From the NCBI GenBank assembly GCA_950097015.1, contig CATNEN010000003.1:4697501-4761500 (forward strand): a stretch of DNA of 64,000 nucleotides, in the 5' to 3' direction. The position numbers and the translations under genes were made by a program. The notes under the pieces were generated by a model. It made no database searches. It had not been told where the DNA came from and saw only the letters and a program-made list of their open reading frames with translations. The stretch comes from Macrostomum hystrix. Taxonomy: Eukaryota; Platyhelminthes; Macrostomidae. This document shows positions 10,774-22,164 of this stretch, piece after piece. Position 1 is the first letter of the stretch. The number at the start of each line of letters is the position of its first letter.

Positions 10774-12520
10774 CTACGGCCTACCGCCCGGATACGGAGG
10801 CTGTTGAAAAGACGGATAATAATATGGGGTCATGGCAGGCTGGCCGTACGGTGGCAGATTCGTCGCCGTTGTCGACATATGCGGCGGTATTGGCGGAGGC
10901 ATTGTCGGCGGAGCAGGCATCGCTGTTGTCCTATAGGCCGAGGAGGCTTGCACAATTCTCTGATTGGAAATCTCATTAATCTTGTCCGCCTTGGCCCGGC
11001 GCGTATGGTACAGAGCCCTGGCCTCCGTGTAGCGACTAACGAACTCGGGCAGGGCCAGTCGATTCGATAGAAACTGGTCCAATAGGGACTCGCTAGAATC
11101 TTCAGCTTCAAGGCATGCCGACTGCAGCAGGCTGTGCAGAGTGTCCATAGATTCGCCGCGCGAATTGCCCGACTTCAGTCGTTCGACAAGATCGCGATGC
11201 TGGCGAACTAGCTCGGCTGTCTCATTGTGCGCCGATATCAACGCTCGACGACCCTGCTCTAGTCGAGACTGTTGGCTCAGACTGTGCTCAGCTAGGCTAC
11301 GGTTTGTTGTACTCTCTGTTAGCTTGACCTCTTGAAGCTTGTTTAGCTGTAAATGGGTTGAAAAGTAGCTAAATAAAAATAATTGATTAATTAATAATTA
11401 TTATAATTATAATAATAATTCATTACACCTGCCCCAATTGGGTCAGATGTGCAGCCGACAGCACAGCCGCAGCTAATGCGCGGCGCATCTGAAGGCTGCG
11501 TACAGCTGTTCAGTCCACGGACTGGGGGGACGCCACACCCACCTTCAATTATCCCAGCTGATGCTGGTACCCATTTAACAGCTGGGTGAACTGAAGCAAT
11601 GCAGAGTTAAGTCTTTTGCTAAAGGACGCAAATTGTTCCAGTGGAGTCGGGAATCGAACCCCCGACCTTCAAGCCGTGAGTCCGACGCCCTAACCACTAG
11701 GCTACAACCTCTGGCTAAATAAGATCAGATAATAGGGCCGTGTGCAGCCCAGCCGTAGATAATGGCCTTACTAAAGGACAAAAATTGTTCCAGTGGAGTC
11801 AGGAATCGAACCCCCGACCTTCAAGCCGTGAGTCCGACGCCCTAACCACTAGGCTACAACCTCTGGCTAAATAAGATCAGATAATAGGGCCGTGTGCAGC
11901 CCAGCCATAGATAATGGCCTTACTAAAGGACAAAAATTGTTCCAGTGGAGTCAGGAATCGAACAGTTGACCTTAATATCAGTTTTTACATATTTTTCAGT
12001 TTTTTATCTCGAGATATTATCAATTTAGAATGATAAGAAATAGTAATATTCGTAAAAATAATTGTAGGAGGGTTGTGGGCACTACCCCAACTGTACATTC
12101 CGCTGAATCCTGTGAACACAAACGCACACATTCTTGAGTATAGCTACTGTATGCAGACATACACTCAAGCATTTATTTAGTGTGTACACCTGCCCAAGAC
12201 TGTTTCATTGTCAGATAGTGAACACTGTTTGTAGCTGATTGTGCCTTTTATAAACAAAGATTCTAATCAATGGGTTAGAAGCTCAAATTGATAGAGAACT
12301 AACTCACCTCGGCATCATCAGAGATTAGATTGTCAATAGTTCTATTGTCAAGTTTCAGCAAATCGTCCTTCTCCATGTTGCGCAGCAGGCCTAGAACATT
12401 GGAGTCAAAGCTGCTGCTGTTGCTGCCAACTGTCCTTGAACTGTTGGCACTACCTGGTGCAGCGACTGCAGGTGGCATTGGTGGTTGGCCCATAGAATAT
12501 GGCCCATTTTGTCCATACAT
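10774..12520 (-). CDS. VPS37: VPS37, ESCRT-I subunit (Mod(r) domain)
   Basis: Subunit of ESCRT-I, which sorts ubiquitinated cargo into multivesicular endosomes together with TSG101, VPS28 and MVB12. Two exons, 12520-12308 and 11346-10774, with a GT-AG phase 0 intron, give 261 residues. Exon 1 encodes a Pro/Ser-rich start and the helix LLRNMEKDDLLKLDNRTIDN. Exon 2 begins LNKLQEVKLTESTTNRSLAE and continues through the coiled-coil Mod(r) region (LLDQFLSNRLALPEFVSRY, then ALYHTRRAKADKI), ending in a Pro/Tyr-rich tail (PPPIPPH, YPGGRP) typical of VPS37B/C. The start is ATG 12520, since the frame further up offers only a TTG. The intron contains a SINE-A with a duplicated head. B or C paralogue status cannot be decided. 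Confidence 0.88.
11386..11713 (-). mobile_element. SINE-A, tRNA-derived, full-length copy in VPS37 intron
   Basis: Read on the minus strand it starts with a tRNA-like head: A box TAGCCTAGTGG, B box GGTTCGATTCC, and a linker GGACTCACGGCTTGAAGG. A body with CCAGCATCAGCTGGGATAAT and a TTA/ATT-rich tail near 11386-11425 follow. It shares long near-identical stretches with copies at 36358, 42335 and 55898. It is a pol III-type element and not a functional tRNA. Confidence 0.9.
11714..11968 (-). repeat. Tandem duplication of the SINE-A head
   Basis: The head region (AATTGTTCCAGTGGAGTC to CTCTGGCTAAATAAGATC) is repeated about 1.7 more times with a period near 153 bp. The second unit is nearly identical to the first and the third breaks off after AATCGAACAG. 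Each unit keeps the B-box sequence. Confidence 0.85.
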
Positions 12521-14250
12521 CTTCAACTTGTAGATTACAATGTATGATCAATAGCTTTGGTTATAGATGCACTTGATGATTATTGTTACCAAAGTATTTT
12601 CTGAAATTTGTGATTGTTTTTATTTTATTTTCAACTCTATTTAAACTAAAAAGACAAAAGATAGAATAACTTGGGCAATTTGGTGATATAAAAATAATTT
12701 ATAAAAATTAAATTAAATTAAAAATAAAAATAAAAATAAAAATCGTATATAAAAATTGAATGTCAAATCTAAAATTTAAAAGACAGAGAAAACTTAGAAA
12801 ATTGGCCAGAATACAATTAATTGTAAGTTTTCTATACTTAGGGACTGTTAGTATTAGTACAAATAGTATACCCAGATCAACAAATACATGTGTCACTTAC
12901 AAATAGTTTGTAATTGATTAAAAGCTATAAGTATTGTATAGATGGTTAGCTTCTGAAATATATATTTTAATTTGTCATACTGTTCTAGTGATGTTCTGCT
13001 AAATATGTTTTTGGAAACTTTTAATTCAGAAATGGCCTTAGGCCTATGAGTAATTTAGGAGTGTTTTTGATTATTTACTTTATGTACTACAAATTCCAAA
13101 TTCAAATTGGTAGTAATATATATTTAATATGGTAGTTATATGTTCAATATGGCCTATATTTATCCAGTCTATTTACATGCTCTTATAACATTAGTGAATT
13201 ATTTCTGTAAGTATTATTCATCACACTTTTTATCACAGTTTATTTGTCTTTATCGTTCTTTATTCCTTTCTATCAATCTTCATTAAGTCTTATCACTATC
13301 ACTTTTTAGCTATTTTTCAGTCACATTTTGTTTTTTTTACTTTGATGTGTAGGCAACAGAGACAATCAGAAAAATTACTTTTTCTTAAATAGTTATCAGG
13401 TAATTTGTAGATATTTATCGTGTGCTTTATGATCAAAGTTTTAAAGAGTTTTCTATATAGTCACAAATAATACTATAATATTTTCTTTACTATCAAAAAC
13501 AAATGAGACACACATTATAGTCGAAAAGAAATATTTAATGTGTGCAAGCAGCTGATAAATATAAAAAAGTTCTGATGAATAAGAGTCTTGGTAACGGAAT
13601 CGACGTCGGTCGACATTCTGAAAATTCTTCTTTCGTTAAAAAAATGGATGAAAAAGTTAAAGTTAAAAACACTAAAAGACATGCTGGCAAAATAAAACAA
13701 ATGAGATATAATAGTTTACTTAATTAGTTTGTCTGTTGTTAGCAGGCTTCACACATACAGTAGTTTTAGTAAAAAAAAAATTTTCCATTCTGTAGACCTT
13801 TTAAAAAGAGTCATATTGCTCGATTTATCTTTTTTGACATCAGAGAGGAGTCAGCAAAGTTAAGCAAATATCCGCATCTGCATGGTATTCGCAATGATCT
13901 AGCGTCAATAAGGATTCAAGACCACATTTTTTTAATATATAGCAGCCTGGTTTAAAAATTAAAAGTCGTTTTCGTAGGATTTTAATTTAGATCTGAAAAT
14001 TTATTCAGAAAATTGTACAGCCCTAGTTTGGTTTCTACTGAAGTGTAAAGTTTTTGACTAATATAGTGATTGTCCAGTGTATTTTTTGCAGTAATCAAAG
14101 TACAAGATTTTAAAGTTTTTTAAATCAGATAGAATATAACTAATTTATATATAATCTAATATAAGGTTATAACATTGTTGTTGCAGTAGCATAGGTGTTG
14201 TAGTATTGTAGTATTGTAACTTGCAGTTGCAGACTTGCAGTCCATTAGGT
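12521..14250. other. Intergenic region between divergent VPS37 and KCTD5-type genes
   Basis: About 1.7 kb of AT-rich DNA between two divergent start codons, presumably carrying both promoters. A run of AAAAT repeats lies at 12717-12745. No further coding exon or mobile element was recognised. Confidence 0.5.
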
Positions 14251-15995
14251 ATGTCAGAAGAGCATAACACAACTAATAGGTCCATCAATATGCCTAATGC
14301 AAATGGCCATGCAGCTGCCTCTGGATTTGGTAATCAAACACATTCTCAGCCTCAGCTTCAAGGAGCAAATTCTAGATGGATAAGGCTTAATGTTGGTGGC
14401 AGAACATTTGTTACTACTCGATCAACAATATTGCAGCACAATGACTCTTTTTTGGCTAGATTAGTTCAAGAAGATGCTGTTCTTGAAAGTGACAAGGTAA
14501 GGTATGCCAATGACAGGCTATACAAGGTAAACTGTTTGTAAATATGCCTAATCCAAATGTTTTTTTAGAAGTAAGGCCCTAATTTATTACCAATGACAAA
14601 ACATTTAGTAAGTTGTTATTAAAATAAATAAAAAGGATGACATTAATGTCAGTTAATGAATGTGTAGGTCGAAATGTAGAACACTGTTGTAACACACCAG
14701 CAACTTTGTCAATCTATTGGCTTGAGGGTTCAACAAAACATTTAAACCCATAAGGGCCTCATTTCAAAGAACAGAACAGTGTGGATAAAATTGAAATTAA
14801 TGGCATGGCACATATAAAGAGTTGTAGACCTATTCATACAAGCTGCTGTGTGGATAAGCAGAAAATTATCGTCACAGTCACAGATCCGTGTGGATAAAAT
14901 TGAAATTATTTGCATGGGACTGTGGGAATAAGCTCTGCCATCTATTATTGAATATATATTTATATTTAATATATATTCAATAACTGTGGTAGTAAATTAC
15001 AAGTACCTAAGTGGTAAAACACTTTAAACACCCACACCTTATAAAATTACTCCTAATTATATATTATTGGCTATTACCAGTCTTTTAAAGGCTCTAGTGG
15101 ATTGGAAGGTACCAATCAAACACATTGTATGTTACTCTCTATCTTGTTAATCTTACTCTTAGGACCTTAGTCCTAAAAACCGATAGGATTGTAAATGTTT
15201 TTTATACTAAGTAGCTTTTATTCATATTTCTATTTGCTATATCTTCTTTTGATTATCTAAGTATAGTGTATCACAATAATCATCAGAGGGCCAAATGTTC
15301 TACCTAACTAATGGAACTTTAAGATCACATCAATGGGTCAAGTGTCAAAAATGCGACATTGAAATAATAGAACAACCAAGGTATATTTACATACAAATTT
15401 TGAAATGTTCCATTGTAAGTTATGTTTTAAAACACAATTTTACCATTCAAAATTTGTTTAGGATGAGAATGGTGCCTTTCTCATTGACCGCGATCCAGCC
15501 TATTTTGGTATTGTGCTCAACTATCTGCGCCACGGCAAGCTAATTGTGGAAGCCAATCTCAGCTTAGACGGTGTACTAGAAGAGGCTGAGTTCTACAACA
15601 TCACCAGCCTGATTAACTTGGCTAGGAAGCGCAGAGAAGAGCAGAATCGTCTAGGCGGCTCGGGTTGTCCATTGTGCGGCAGATCAATTAGGCCAGTTTA
15701 TCGAGTGTTCCAATGCTCAGAGGAGGAGCTAGCGCCAATGGTTAGTACCATTAGCGACGGCTGGAAATTTGAGCAGTTAATTAGCACTGGCAGCAGCTAC
15801 AACTATGGCAGCTCCGATGATAATCGCGGCGAATTCCTTTGCGTTGTCAGCCGGGACTGCTCGCTGCCGCATTCGTCTAGCTTCGACGACAGCGCCCTAG
15901 GATCTGGTAGCGGCGGCGGCGTCGGCAGCAGCGGTGCCAACGGAGAGAGCAGTGATCGCGCGCCTATTCTACTGCAGAGAGGATCTCGCACCTGA
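14251..15995 (+). CDS. KCTD5: KCTD2/5/17-type BTB adaptor
   Basis: Member of the KCTD family whose BTB (T1) domain forms pentamers and serves as a substrate adaptor for Cullin-3 ubiquitin ligases. Exons 14251-14496 and 15462-15995 flank a phase 0 GT-AG intron, giving 259 residues. Exon 1 has a Asn/Ser/Gln-rich leader then the BTB start [19 protein letters not shown]. Exon 2 continues [40 protein letters not shown], then the family C-terminal signature [41 protein letters not shown]. It ends LLQRGSRT, close to the human KCTD5 ending. A CPLC motif in the linker and a Ser/Gly insertion are additions relative to the human protein. Despite the family name it is not a potassium channel. Confidence 0.95.
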
Positions 15996-16235
15996 GTAGA
16001 TTCTTAAAGAGACTTGCAACTTTTATATGGATACTTAAAATGCCCCGAAATACTATTTTGTTTTTGTTAAGATTTCTATCATATTTCATTGACGGCAGAC
16101 GCTATCTATATTTTATTATTTCTAATGGGACCAAAGCATGTTATTATCCTTGGAATGTTAAAATCTGGTTTTCAGAGCGACTTTTTCAGCCTCTAAAATC
16201 CTCACTTTTTTACGAGAGTATATCATCCTCCTAAA
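15996..16235. other. Likely start of KCTD5-type 3' UTR
   Basis: AT-rich, non-coding, directly after the TGA stop at 15993-15995. A possible AATAAA lies only beyond the minisatellite, near 16960. Confidence 0.35.
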
Positions 16236-16905
16236 TCGCGCATCATTGAGGATATCAGCCTCTTAAATCCCAATCCATTGAGGATATCAGCCTCCTCAAT
16301 CCCAATTCATTGAGGATATCAGCCTCCTCAATCCCAATTCATTGAGGATATCAGCCTCCTCAATCCCAATTTATTGAGGATATCAGCCTCCTAAATCCCA
16401 ATTCATTGAGGATATCAGCCTCCTAAATCCCAATTCATTGAGGATATCAGCCTCCTAAATCCCAATTCATTGAGGATATCAGCCTCCTCAATCCCAATTC
16501 ATTGAGGATATCAGCCTCCTCAATCCCAATTTATTGAGGATATCAGCCTCCTAAATCCCAATTCATTGAGGATATCAGCCTCCTCAATCCCAATTTATTG
16601 AGGATATCAGCCTCCTAAATCCTAATTCATTGAGGATATCAGCCTCCTCAATCCCAATTTATTGAGGATATCAGCCTCCTAAATCCCAATTCATTGAGGA
16701 TATCAGCCTCCTCAATCCCAATTTATTGAGGATATCAGCCTCCTAAATCCCAATTTATTGAGGATATCAGCCTCCTAAATCCCAATTCATTGAGGATATC
16801 AGCCTCCTAAATCCCAATTCATTGAGGATATCAGCCTCCTAAATCCCAATTCATTGAGGATATCAGCCTCTTAAATCCCCACCTCTTTGTGGATTTCAGA
16901 CTCTT
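16236..16905. repeat. 32-bp minisatellite (array 9)
   Basis: About 21 copies of a 32-bp unit, TCATTGAGGATATCAGCCTC plus CTAAATCCCAAT, with alternating CTAAATC/CTCAATC and TTCATTG/TTTATTG variants. The variant order is partly periodic every two units in the centre, a higher-order pattern. Confidence 0.95.
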
Positions 16906-18295
16906 GAATGTTTATCGCTCATTTTGGTAAGATTAAAATATTGTTTGGTTTAATAAAATTTATAAAGACTTGCTACTTATAATGCATGAATTTTCTATAG
17001 GTTTTTATTATGGATAATTGATTTCTTGTTTCTAAGCATAGTTTTACTAGTACATCCAGTTTTGCTGCTTCATGTTTTTACTTAATCGCAAAAATGTTTC
17101 TTTTTTTTCTTCAGCACATTATCTGCAGCTTATTCAGATTAACTCGTGTGCTTTAAATTCTTATTAAATAAACTGAGATGTCAAAATACTTTTTACCTAA
17201 AATGTGTCTAAATAGACTTAAACTTTTCTAACTATCATATGATACAATAGACCAGAAACAACACTAATAATCTACTTCGTATTTCTATTGCTTTTGCTTG
17301 TTGCTAATCGCGAGTCAGTTTTTTGTTGCTGAAGTAATAAAAATTGAAGCCTTTCTTAAAACGCAAGGCTGTAAAGCGAAAACATTTTTTTCTCGTGGAT
17401 TAATTTGCAGACTTTATTGCTTTAGTACTCTTATCATGCCTATCTTCCTGGCTTAAACTTGTTTATCTACTATCTAGCCATGCATGCTTAACCTGACTTT
17501 GAAGTTTTAATCTTCACTATTTTAAACACAAATATATAAATTAACTATTTGTACTATAAGTTACCTGCTTAGCTTATATATTCTTACTAATTGTTTTCTA
17601 ATTCCTATACTACTTAAGCAAGTCAGGACATTGCTTTTTTCTTCGAAATTTCATTAATTATTATTTAGATATTTTACGTACCATATTATTAACATACTAC
17701 TTATAGGCAGTAGTTCAAGTACAATTTTAAGAGTAGTATAGTCGAATGGTGTCTCGATAACATTTAAATATGCATTGTTTACTGGAAAGGTTGTGCTCTA
17801 CGGAGGTTTTTCGAAACTAACGTACAGCGTATCCTCTTCTGAGACTGCGTGTACGAGCGTTTAGGGCGTAATTTTCGCGACAAGACCCCGAGCCTCTTCT
17901 CAGCAGCAATTCGCCCCCAAATTAATGTCGCTTCGCTGCGAATTCGAGCTCAGGGACCTTGGTGCGTGAGACGGGTATGATTAATATATATTCACCCTAG
18001 ATGTAGAACGTATGAATAATTTATTGAGTAAAGTACACGAGTTAATTACACAGCTAGTGCAAAGGCCATAGACACTGCAGCTGAGTGACTGTCCCACCCG
18101 CAGCTGTGCCCAAGGAGAGCGGGGGGAAGGCAGCTCAGAATTCAACTAAATGAGTGGGAGTGAAGGAATTTTAGTTAATCAATCCGGTGGGCCCGATCAA
18201 GCTTGCATTCACAGCCAACGCATAGTCTGCTTCTTGGTAGTCTCAAAGTTGCATTCTGTATAGAAACTATATTGAATTAATCTGACACAACCAGT
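16906..18295. other. Intergenic, upstream of the Boule-like gene
   Basis: AT-rich up to about 17760, then a decayed SINE-B, then a moderately GC-rich 300 bp that may hold the promoter and 5' UTR of the gene starting at 18296. No other coding exon recognised. Confidence 0.45.
17850..17985 (-). mobile_element. Decayed SINE-B copy
   Basis: Aligns by eye to the head-proximal half of SINE-B on the minus strand: GGGCGTAATTTTCGCGACAA, CGCCCCCAAATTAATGTCGC, then CTCAGGGACCTTGGTGCGTG matching the region between the A and B boxes. Many substitutions indicate an old insertion. Confidence 0.65.
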
Positions 18296-19708
18296 ATGGC
18301 CACCGATGTTGCCACGTCAGCGCTTTCCTCTCCGGTTCGATCGCAGCAGACTTCGCCGAAGCCTCAGCCAGTCCTAGAGACGGTCATCGAGAATCGCATA
18401 TTTGTCGGCGGCATACCTACTCACGCTAATGTGAACGAGCTGCGCGCATTTTTGGCTGAAATATTCAGCAAGGCGGTAATCAAAGATATCAAGATCATCT
18501 CCGATAAGACTGGCGTCTCCAAGGGCTACGGCTTCGTCACCTTCGAGACTCGAGACATGGCTCAGGAGATACTAAACTCTTCCGATTATGACAACCTCAT
18601 ATTCAAGGACCGCAAGCTGAACATTTCTAAGGCTGTCAAGAAATTGTCTACAAAGTTAGACAACAGCGGTGGCGGCGGGGTCAGCTGTGGCATCATCGGC
18701 GGCAGCGCAGTCTCAGTCGGTCTAGGTGCGCCAGCCGCATTTTTAACTGACACATCTTCCGCCGCCAATACGGCTGGCCCTGTGCAGTACCTGCTCTACA
18801 GGCGGCCTGACTCGGGCCTCGGCCAGATCCTCACGGCGCTGCCCTTTGGTTATTGCACACCGATCTATTTGAGTGGCTCGCCGCAAAATTTGCCCCTGTT
18901 CTCAGCGGCGCCCGGTGTCAACATCGGTGCCACCCAGTTAATTGCCGCCGCCGCTGCCGCCGCCGCCGCCCCGTCGTCCATCGCCAGTTCGTCGTCGACT
19001 GTCTGCTCGACGTCGTCTTCGATACAATGGCCACCAGCTGCAACCGCCGCTGCTGCTCTCGACACAACATGCACCTCGGCCTCGGCTGCCCAGATGATTG
19101 GAGCTGCTTCAGCCCTAGCGTGCTTGACAAGCACAGCAACATCTGGCGGAGCCACGGCTGCCGCTGGCATCAGTCAGAATGGGGAGCTAATCTATTACAG
19201 CCTCCCGGCGCTGGCTGCTGCCACTGCGGCTGTCACAAACAACTCGGCAGTTGCCACGTCGACTAATTCCCACGCCGGCGGAGGACACAGCGACTTTGGG
19301 ACCGGCTCGGAGCCGAGCAACAGCCTACTGACTGACACTGCCAATGATTCGTCTGTTTCGTCTGACAACGGCATTAGCGGTTTCGGACTCTACGGCATCA
19401 TCGGATCGCCTGTGCCGACCGCTTTCAAGACGGCCTTCGACTGCTGCAGCGGCGCCGGCTGTAACCCGCAGACTTCCAGCCTACTGTCCCACAGACACTG
19501 CTGCAGCAATGGAACAGCGACTTTTAACTTGACGCCTGGTCAACCGCAGAAGCCACCGAAGCCGCAGCCTCATCAGCAGCCGCTGCTGCAGCAGCAACAG
19601 CAGCAACTAGACAACTGCGATCTTCTGTTTGGCGGCTCCAATCTGTTCAGCGAGCTAAGGCAGGACTTCAAGTTTTTTGATCAGCGTCTGAGGTACTGCT
19701 GCGATTGA
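18296..19708 (+). CDS. BOLL: Boule/DAZ-like RNA-binding protein, single exon
   Basis: 470-residue uninterrupted frame. One RRM spans about residues 33-115 with RNP2 IFVGGI (35-40) and RNP1 KGYGFVTF (76-83). The surrounding text (NRIFVGGIPTHANVNELR, DKTGVSKGYGFVTFET, FKDRKLNISKAVKK) is that of the Boule/DAZ family, germline regulators of mRNA translation needed for meiosis. The remaining 350 residues are low-complexity: Ala runs, Ser/Gly stretches and a Gln-rich segment near residue 430. No obvious DAZ repeat is seen. The ATG at 18296 opens the frame and is followed by a Ser/Pro/Gln leader. Boule genes normally have many introns, so a single-exon copy suggests a retrogene or intron loss. The convergent neighbour is the 7-TM gene. 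Confidence 0.85.
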   Translation: MATDVATSALSSPVRSQQTSPKPQPVLETVIENRIFVGGIPTHANVNELRAFLAEIFSKAVIKDIKIISDKTGVSKGYGFVTFETRDMAQEILNSSDYDNLIFKDRKLNISKAVKKLSTKLDNSGGGGVSCGIIGGSAVSVGLGAPAAFLTDTSSAANTAGPVQYLLYRRPDSGLGQILTALPFGYCTPIYLSGSPQNLPLFSAAPGVNIGATQLIAAAAAAAAAPSSIASSSSTVCSTSSSIQWPPAATAAAALDTTCTSASAAQMIGAASALACLTSTATSGGATAAAGISQNGELIYYSLPALAAATAAVTNNSAVATSTNSHAGGGHSDFGTGSEPSNSLLTDTANDSSVSSDNGISGFGLYGIIGSPVPTAFKTAFDCCSGAGCNPQTSSLLSHRHCCSNGTATFNLTPGQPQKPPKPQPHQQPLLQQQQQQLDNCDLLFGGSNLFSELRQDFKFFDQRLRYCCD

Positions 19709-20837
19709 CGCAATTCGGGGATGTGGCGACAGAATTGCGGCGCCCAATATTCGCTGTTTGTTCGCCACTTATATTTCGTGTGAGGTGAAAATGACGAAAC
19801 CTGAAAAAGCTACTTAAGTAGAGAGTAACCAGTTTTTTTGCCCAACTTGGCATTCGGTTTCTAGGTTAAACAGTTATTTTAATTTTTCCTTTTCCAACTT
19901 TGCCGTTTCTTTCATTCTGAAATTTCTTACTTAGTGAGAGAAGCTTTTAAGGGAGGCTGCGATTTTTAGTTTGAAAACATTGGAACATACTCAAATGTGC
20001 GCTTTCACAGTTGCTCTTTATGTACTGAAGTACCTGTACATGTACATGTCCTACTCAGTAGCTTTACTTAGCTTTCCTATAAGTTCCGCAAACCGTATAT
20101 TATTGCCTTCTGTTCGCCGGTTTTGTACAATTTTGTGAATTTCGTTACTTTTTGTGAATTTAAATTTATTCACGTTGAACGCTAATCAGCCATTTGCGTT
20201 TCATTCTGCCGCTTTGCCAGAAAGAATTCTTTGCACATCTAAACTAACAAGATCCCAGATCAAAACTTATGATTAGCCAGTTGCTGTTTTATATCCTGTA
20301 CTGTCCTGTATAAGCGTACCTACCTGAAAACAATGTTGCCGAAATGCCCTTGAAATCATCTAAATTTTTGCTTGTCCTTCAAACTCTTATTGGCCCGATT
20401 GGCTGATTGGGCTGATGCAATTTTCTTTAGGAATTCAAATTTCCTTGTTTCGATGTGAAGTTTTCATATTCTGTGTTGCAAACTTTGGCCCTTAACGCGT
20501 CTTAAAATTCCTATTTTCGTTGTTTTCACAGTGCCCTACTATATTCGGCTCGCAAACATTGAGTCGACTCTTTTGATATTCGCCGCAGTCCTAAATCTTC
20601 TTTGCCAGATGCTGCTACCAACCTGGAAGCGAAATATTTTTTTCTAACTTCTAAAATTCACTTGTTTCAGTCCAGCTAATACAGACACGCTCAGCAAAGT
20701 ATAACTAAACTTACCCCAAGAGCTTAAGTATCCCAAAAGACTAGAAAATATTCTTGACTTCTTCAGTTTTTTTCCCTTTTTAAATAGCAGATGATAAATT
20801 TTTCTGTCAGCTCAGATTGCTAACCGATGCTTTAAAA
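19709..20837. other. Region between two convergent genes
   Basis: About 1.1 kb holding the 3' UTRs of the Boule-like gene (+) and the 7-TM gene (-). No exon, SINE or tandem repeat recognised. Confidence 0.5.
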
Positions 20838-22067
20838 TTAACAAAGACTCGACTTCAGTGCCGTCCTGAAACTAGTAAGGCACACGTAATAGACAATAGT
20901 TCGTCCGCACGAAAGCAAATGAGGAGAACAAAGCGCCAGTACAGAGTACAATAGCAGTAGCCTAGACTGCTGAGTCCAACTAGAATCGCATCTTAGTGCG
21001 GCATAATCTAAAAACAGTCTGTAGCTCCAGGAAGACAGTGCGAATTGTCCAGCTAGACACGAAGCAAAGCCGATAAGAAGAAGCGCGTGAAACACTGCGA
21101 ACAGACCAGCGGCAAGTTGGCGACGGGCGGCACGATTGCGCGTAGCCGACGGTACGGTGGGATTCGAAGAATGTCTGATCGCCGGAGCAGTTGGATTAGG
21201 GCACAGCGAATTAACCGATGTACTTGTAGAAGCTGCTGGAATGGAAGCAAGTGTACTAACGGACACACCGGGTACAAGAGCAGATGCAGCGGTTACCGCA
21301 ACAACTGTAGCGTTTATTGCGCCATTGTGTGACGAAGCGGATGACATTGGCACGCCGCGGTGAAGTGAAACAGTCGCCGTTAATTTGCGCCGCCGCAGGC
21401 TAGAGGCGGAATAGCCGGCCAAGCTGAGTGCAAGGCCAGCGCAGAGTAGCACGATTGATGTGACAGCATGTACAAGAAGCAGCGGCGGTGAAGTATATTT
21501 TGGCGATGACGTCAACAGCAAGTCCTCAGCCATGCTAATGGAAGTGGAAGCCATATTGATAGGAGCAGCGAATGCGATGGCTGCGTTCTTTGCAAATAGA
21601 ATAGTGGCTCCGATTAACAATGCCCCGGCGGGCAGTCGAGAATTGTCCAGAGCTCTTCGGTCTTCTAGAAGCCGAGCTGCTGCCAGGCGTTGCAGGGCCG
21701 CAACAGCAGCAGCTAGCAAAGTGAACTCGGTGCCAGTTGCGTATACTGTTATGTGAATGCGCCTCAGTGCTGTTGGAGCAGGATAAGATGCAGTGAGCAG
21801 CAGAATACGAACAAGGTCGAGCTGCATGCAGGCGTAGACGCAAGCGTCGGCAAGACATGCGGCGCAGTAAGGCAGCTTTGCGGCTGGTCGCATGACTTGG
21901 TCTCGCGTCAATGCGAGCAGATTAACAGTCAGCAATAGGAGGCCAATCAGACCTACTCCTGAGTACACAGCGGCCAAGCTTGCTGCCACCCAGGTTGGTT
22001 GACTATTATCGACTCGTTCGCCGCAGGCAGCATTGGTGTCGTTCTGTGACTCGGCATTCTTAAGCAT
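20838..22067 (-). CDS. Putative seven-transmembrane receptor (GPCR-like), single exon
   Basis: 409 residues. The N-terminus has a possible N-glycosylation site (NDT). Seven hydrophobic segments can be placed: VAASLAAVYSGVGLIGLLLL, AACLADACVYACMQLDLVRI, TVYATGTEFTLLAAAVAALQ, GALLIGATILFAKNAAIAFA, LLVHAVTSIVLLCAGLALSL, LAAGLFAVFHALLLIGFASC and LLLLYSVLALCSPHLLSCGR. A long Ser/Thr/Asn-rich loop lies between segments 5 and 6 with a basic start (SLRRRKL). Topology fits a rhodopsin-like receptor, but the DRY motif after segment 3 is absent (ALQRLAAARL) and segment 7 has CSPHLLS where NPxxY is expected. It is therefore divergent, and the ligand and subfamily are unknown. Intronless structure is common for such receptors. 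A TATA-like box lies upstream. Confidence 0.6.
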   Translation of the reverse strand: MLKNAESQNDTNAACGERVDNSQPTWVAASLAAVYSGVGLIGLLLLTVNLLALTRDQVMRPAAKLPYCAACLADACVYACMQLDLVRILLLTASYPAPTALRRIHITVYATGTEFTLLAAAVAALQRLAAARLLEDRRALDNSRLPAGALLIGATILFAKNAAIAFAAPINMASTSISMAEDLLLTSSPKYTSPPLLLVHAVTSIVLLCAGLALSLAGYSASSLRRRKLTATVSLHRGVPMSSASSHNGAINATVVAVTAASALVPGVSVSTLASIPAASTSTSVNSLCPNPTAPAIRHSSNPTVPSATRNRAARRQLAAGLFAVFHALLLIGFASCLAGQFALSSWSYRLFLDYAALRCDSSWTQQSRLLLLYSVLALCSPHLLSCGRTIVYYVCLTSFRTALKSSLC

Positions 22068-22155
22068 AGCGGGTAACTCGTAGTCTTTATAGTGAGATAA
22101 GTGAATGATCCGGTTGGAACTATTTCAATTGAGCCGGGGTATTAATACTCTCACC

Positions 22156-22164
22156 CTATATATA
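22156..22164 (-). promoter_or_regulatory. TATA-like box upstream of the 7-TM gene
   Basis: On the minus strand the sequence reads TATATATAG, about 90 bp before the start codon at 22067. With initiation some 30 bp downstream the 5' UTR would be about 60 nt. Spacing is reasonable, but there is no transcript evidence. Confidence 0.35.

Noticed and set aside
11430-11720. Possible functional tRNA genes (several loci with A and B boxes)
   Set aside because: Each lies at the head of a repeated element with a shared body and ATT-type tail, so they are SINE heads. Their anticodon and acceptor stems do not form a convincing tRNA.
18853-19266. Alternative frames inside the Boule-like gene
   Set aside because: GC-rich low-complexity coding DNA opens other frames by chance. 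Only the 470-residue frame carries the RRM.
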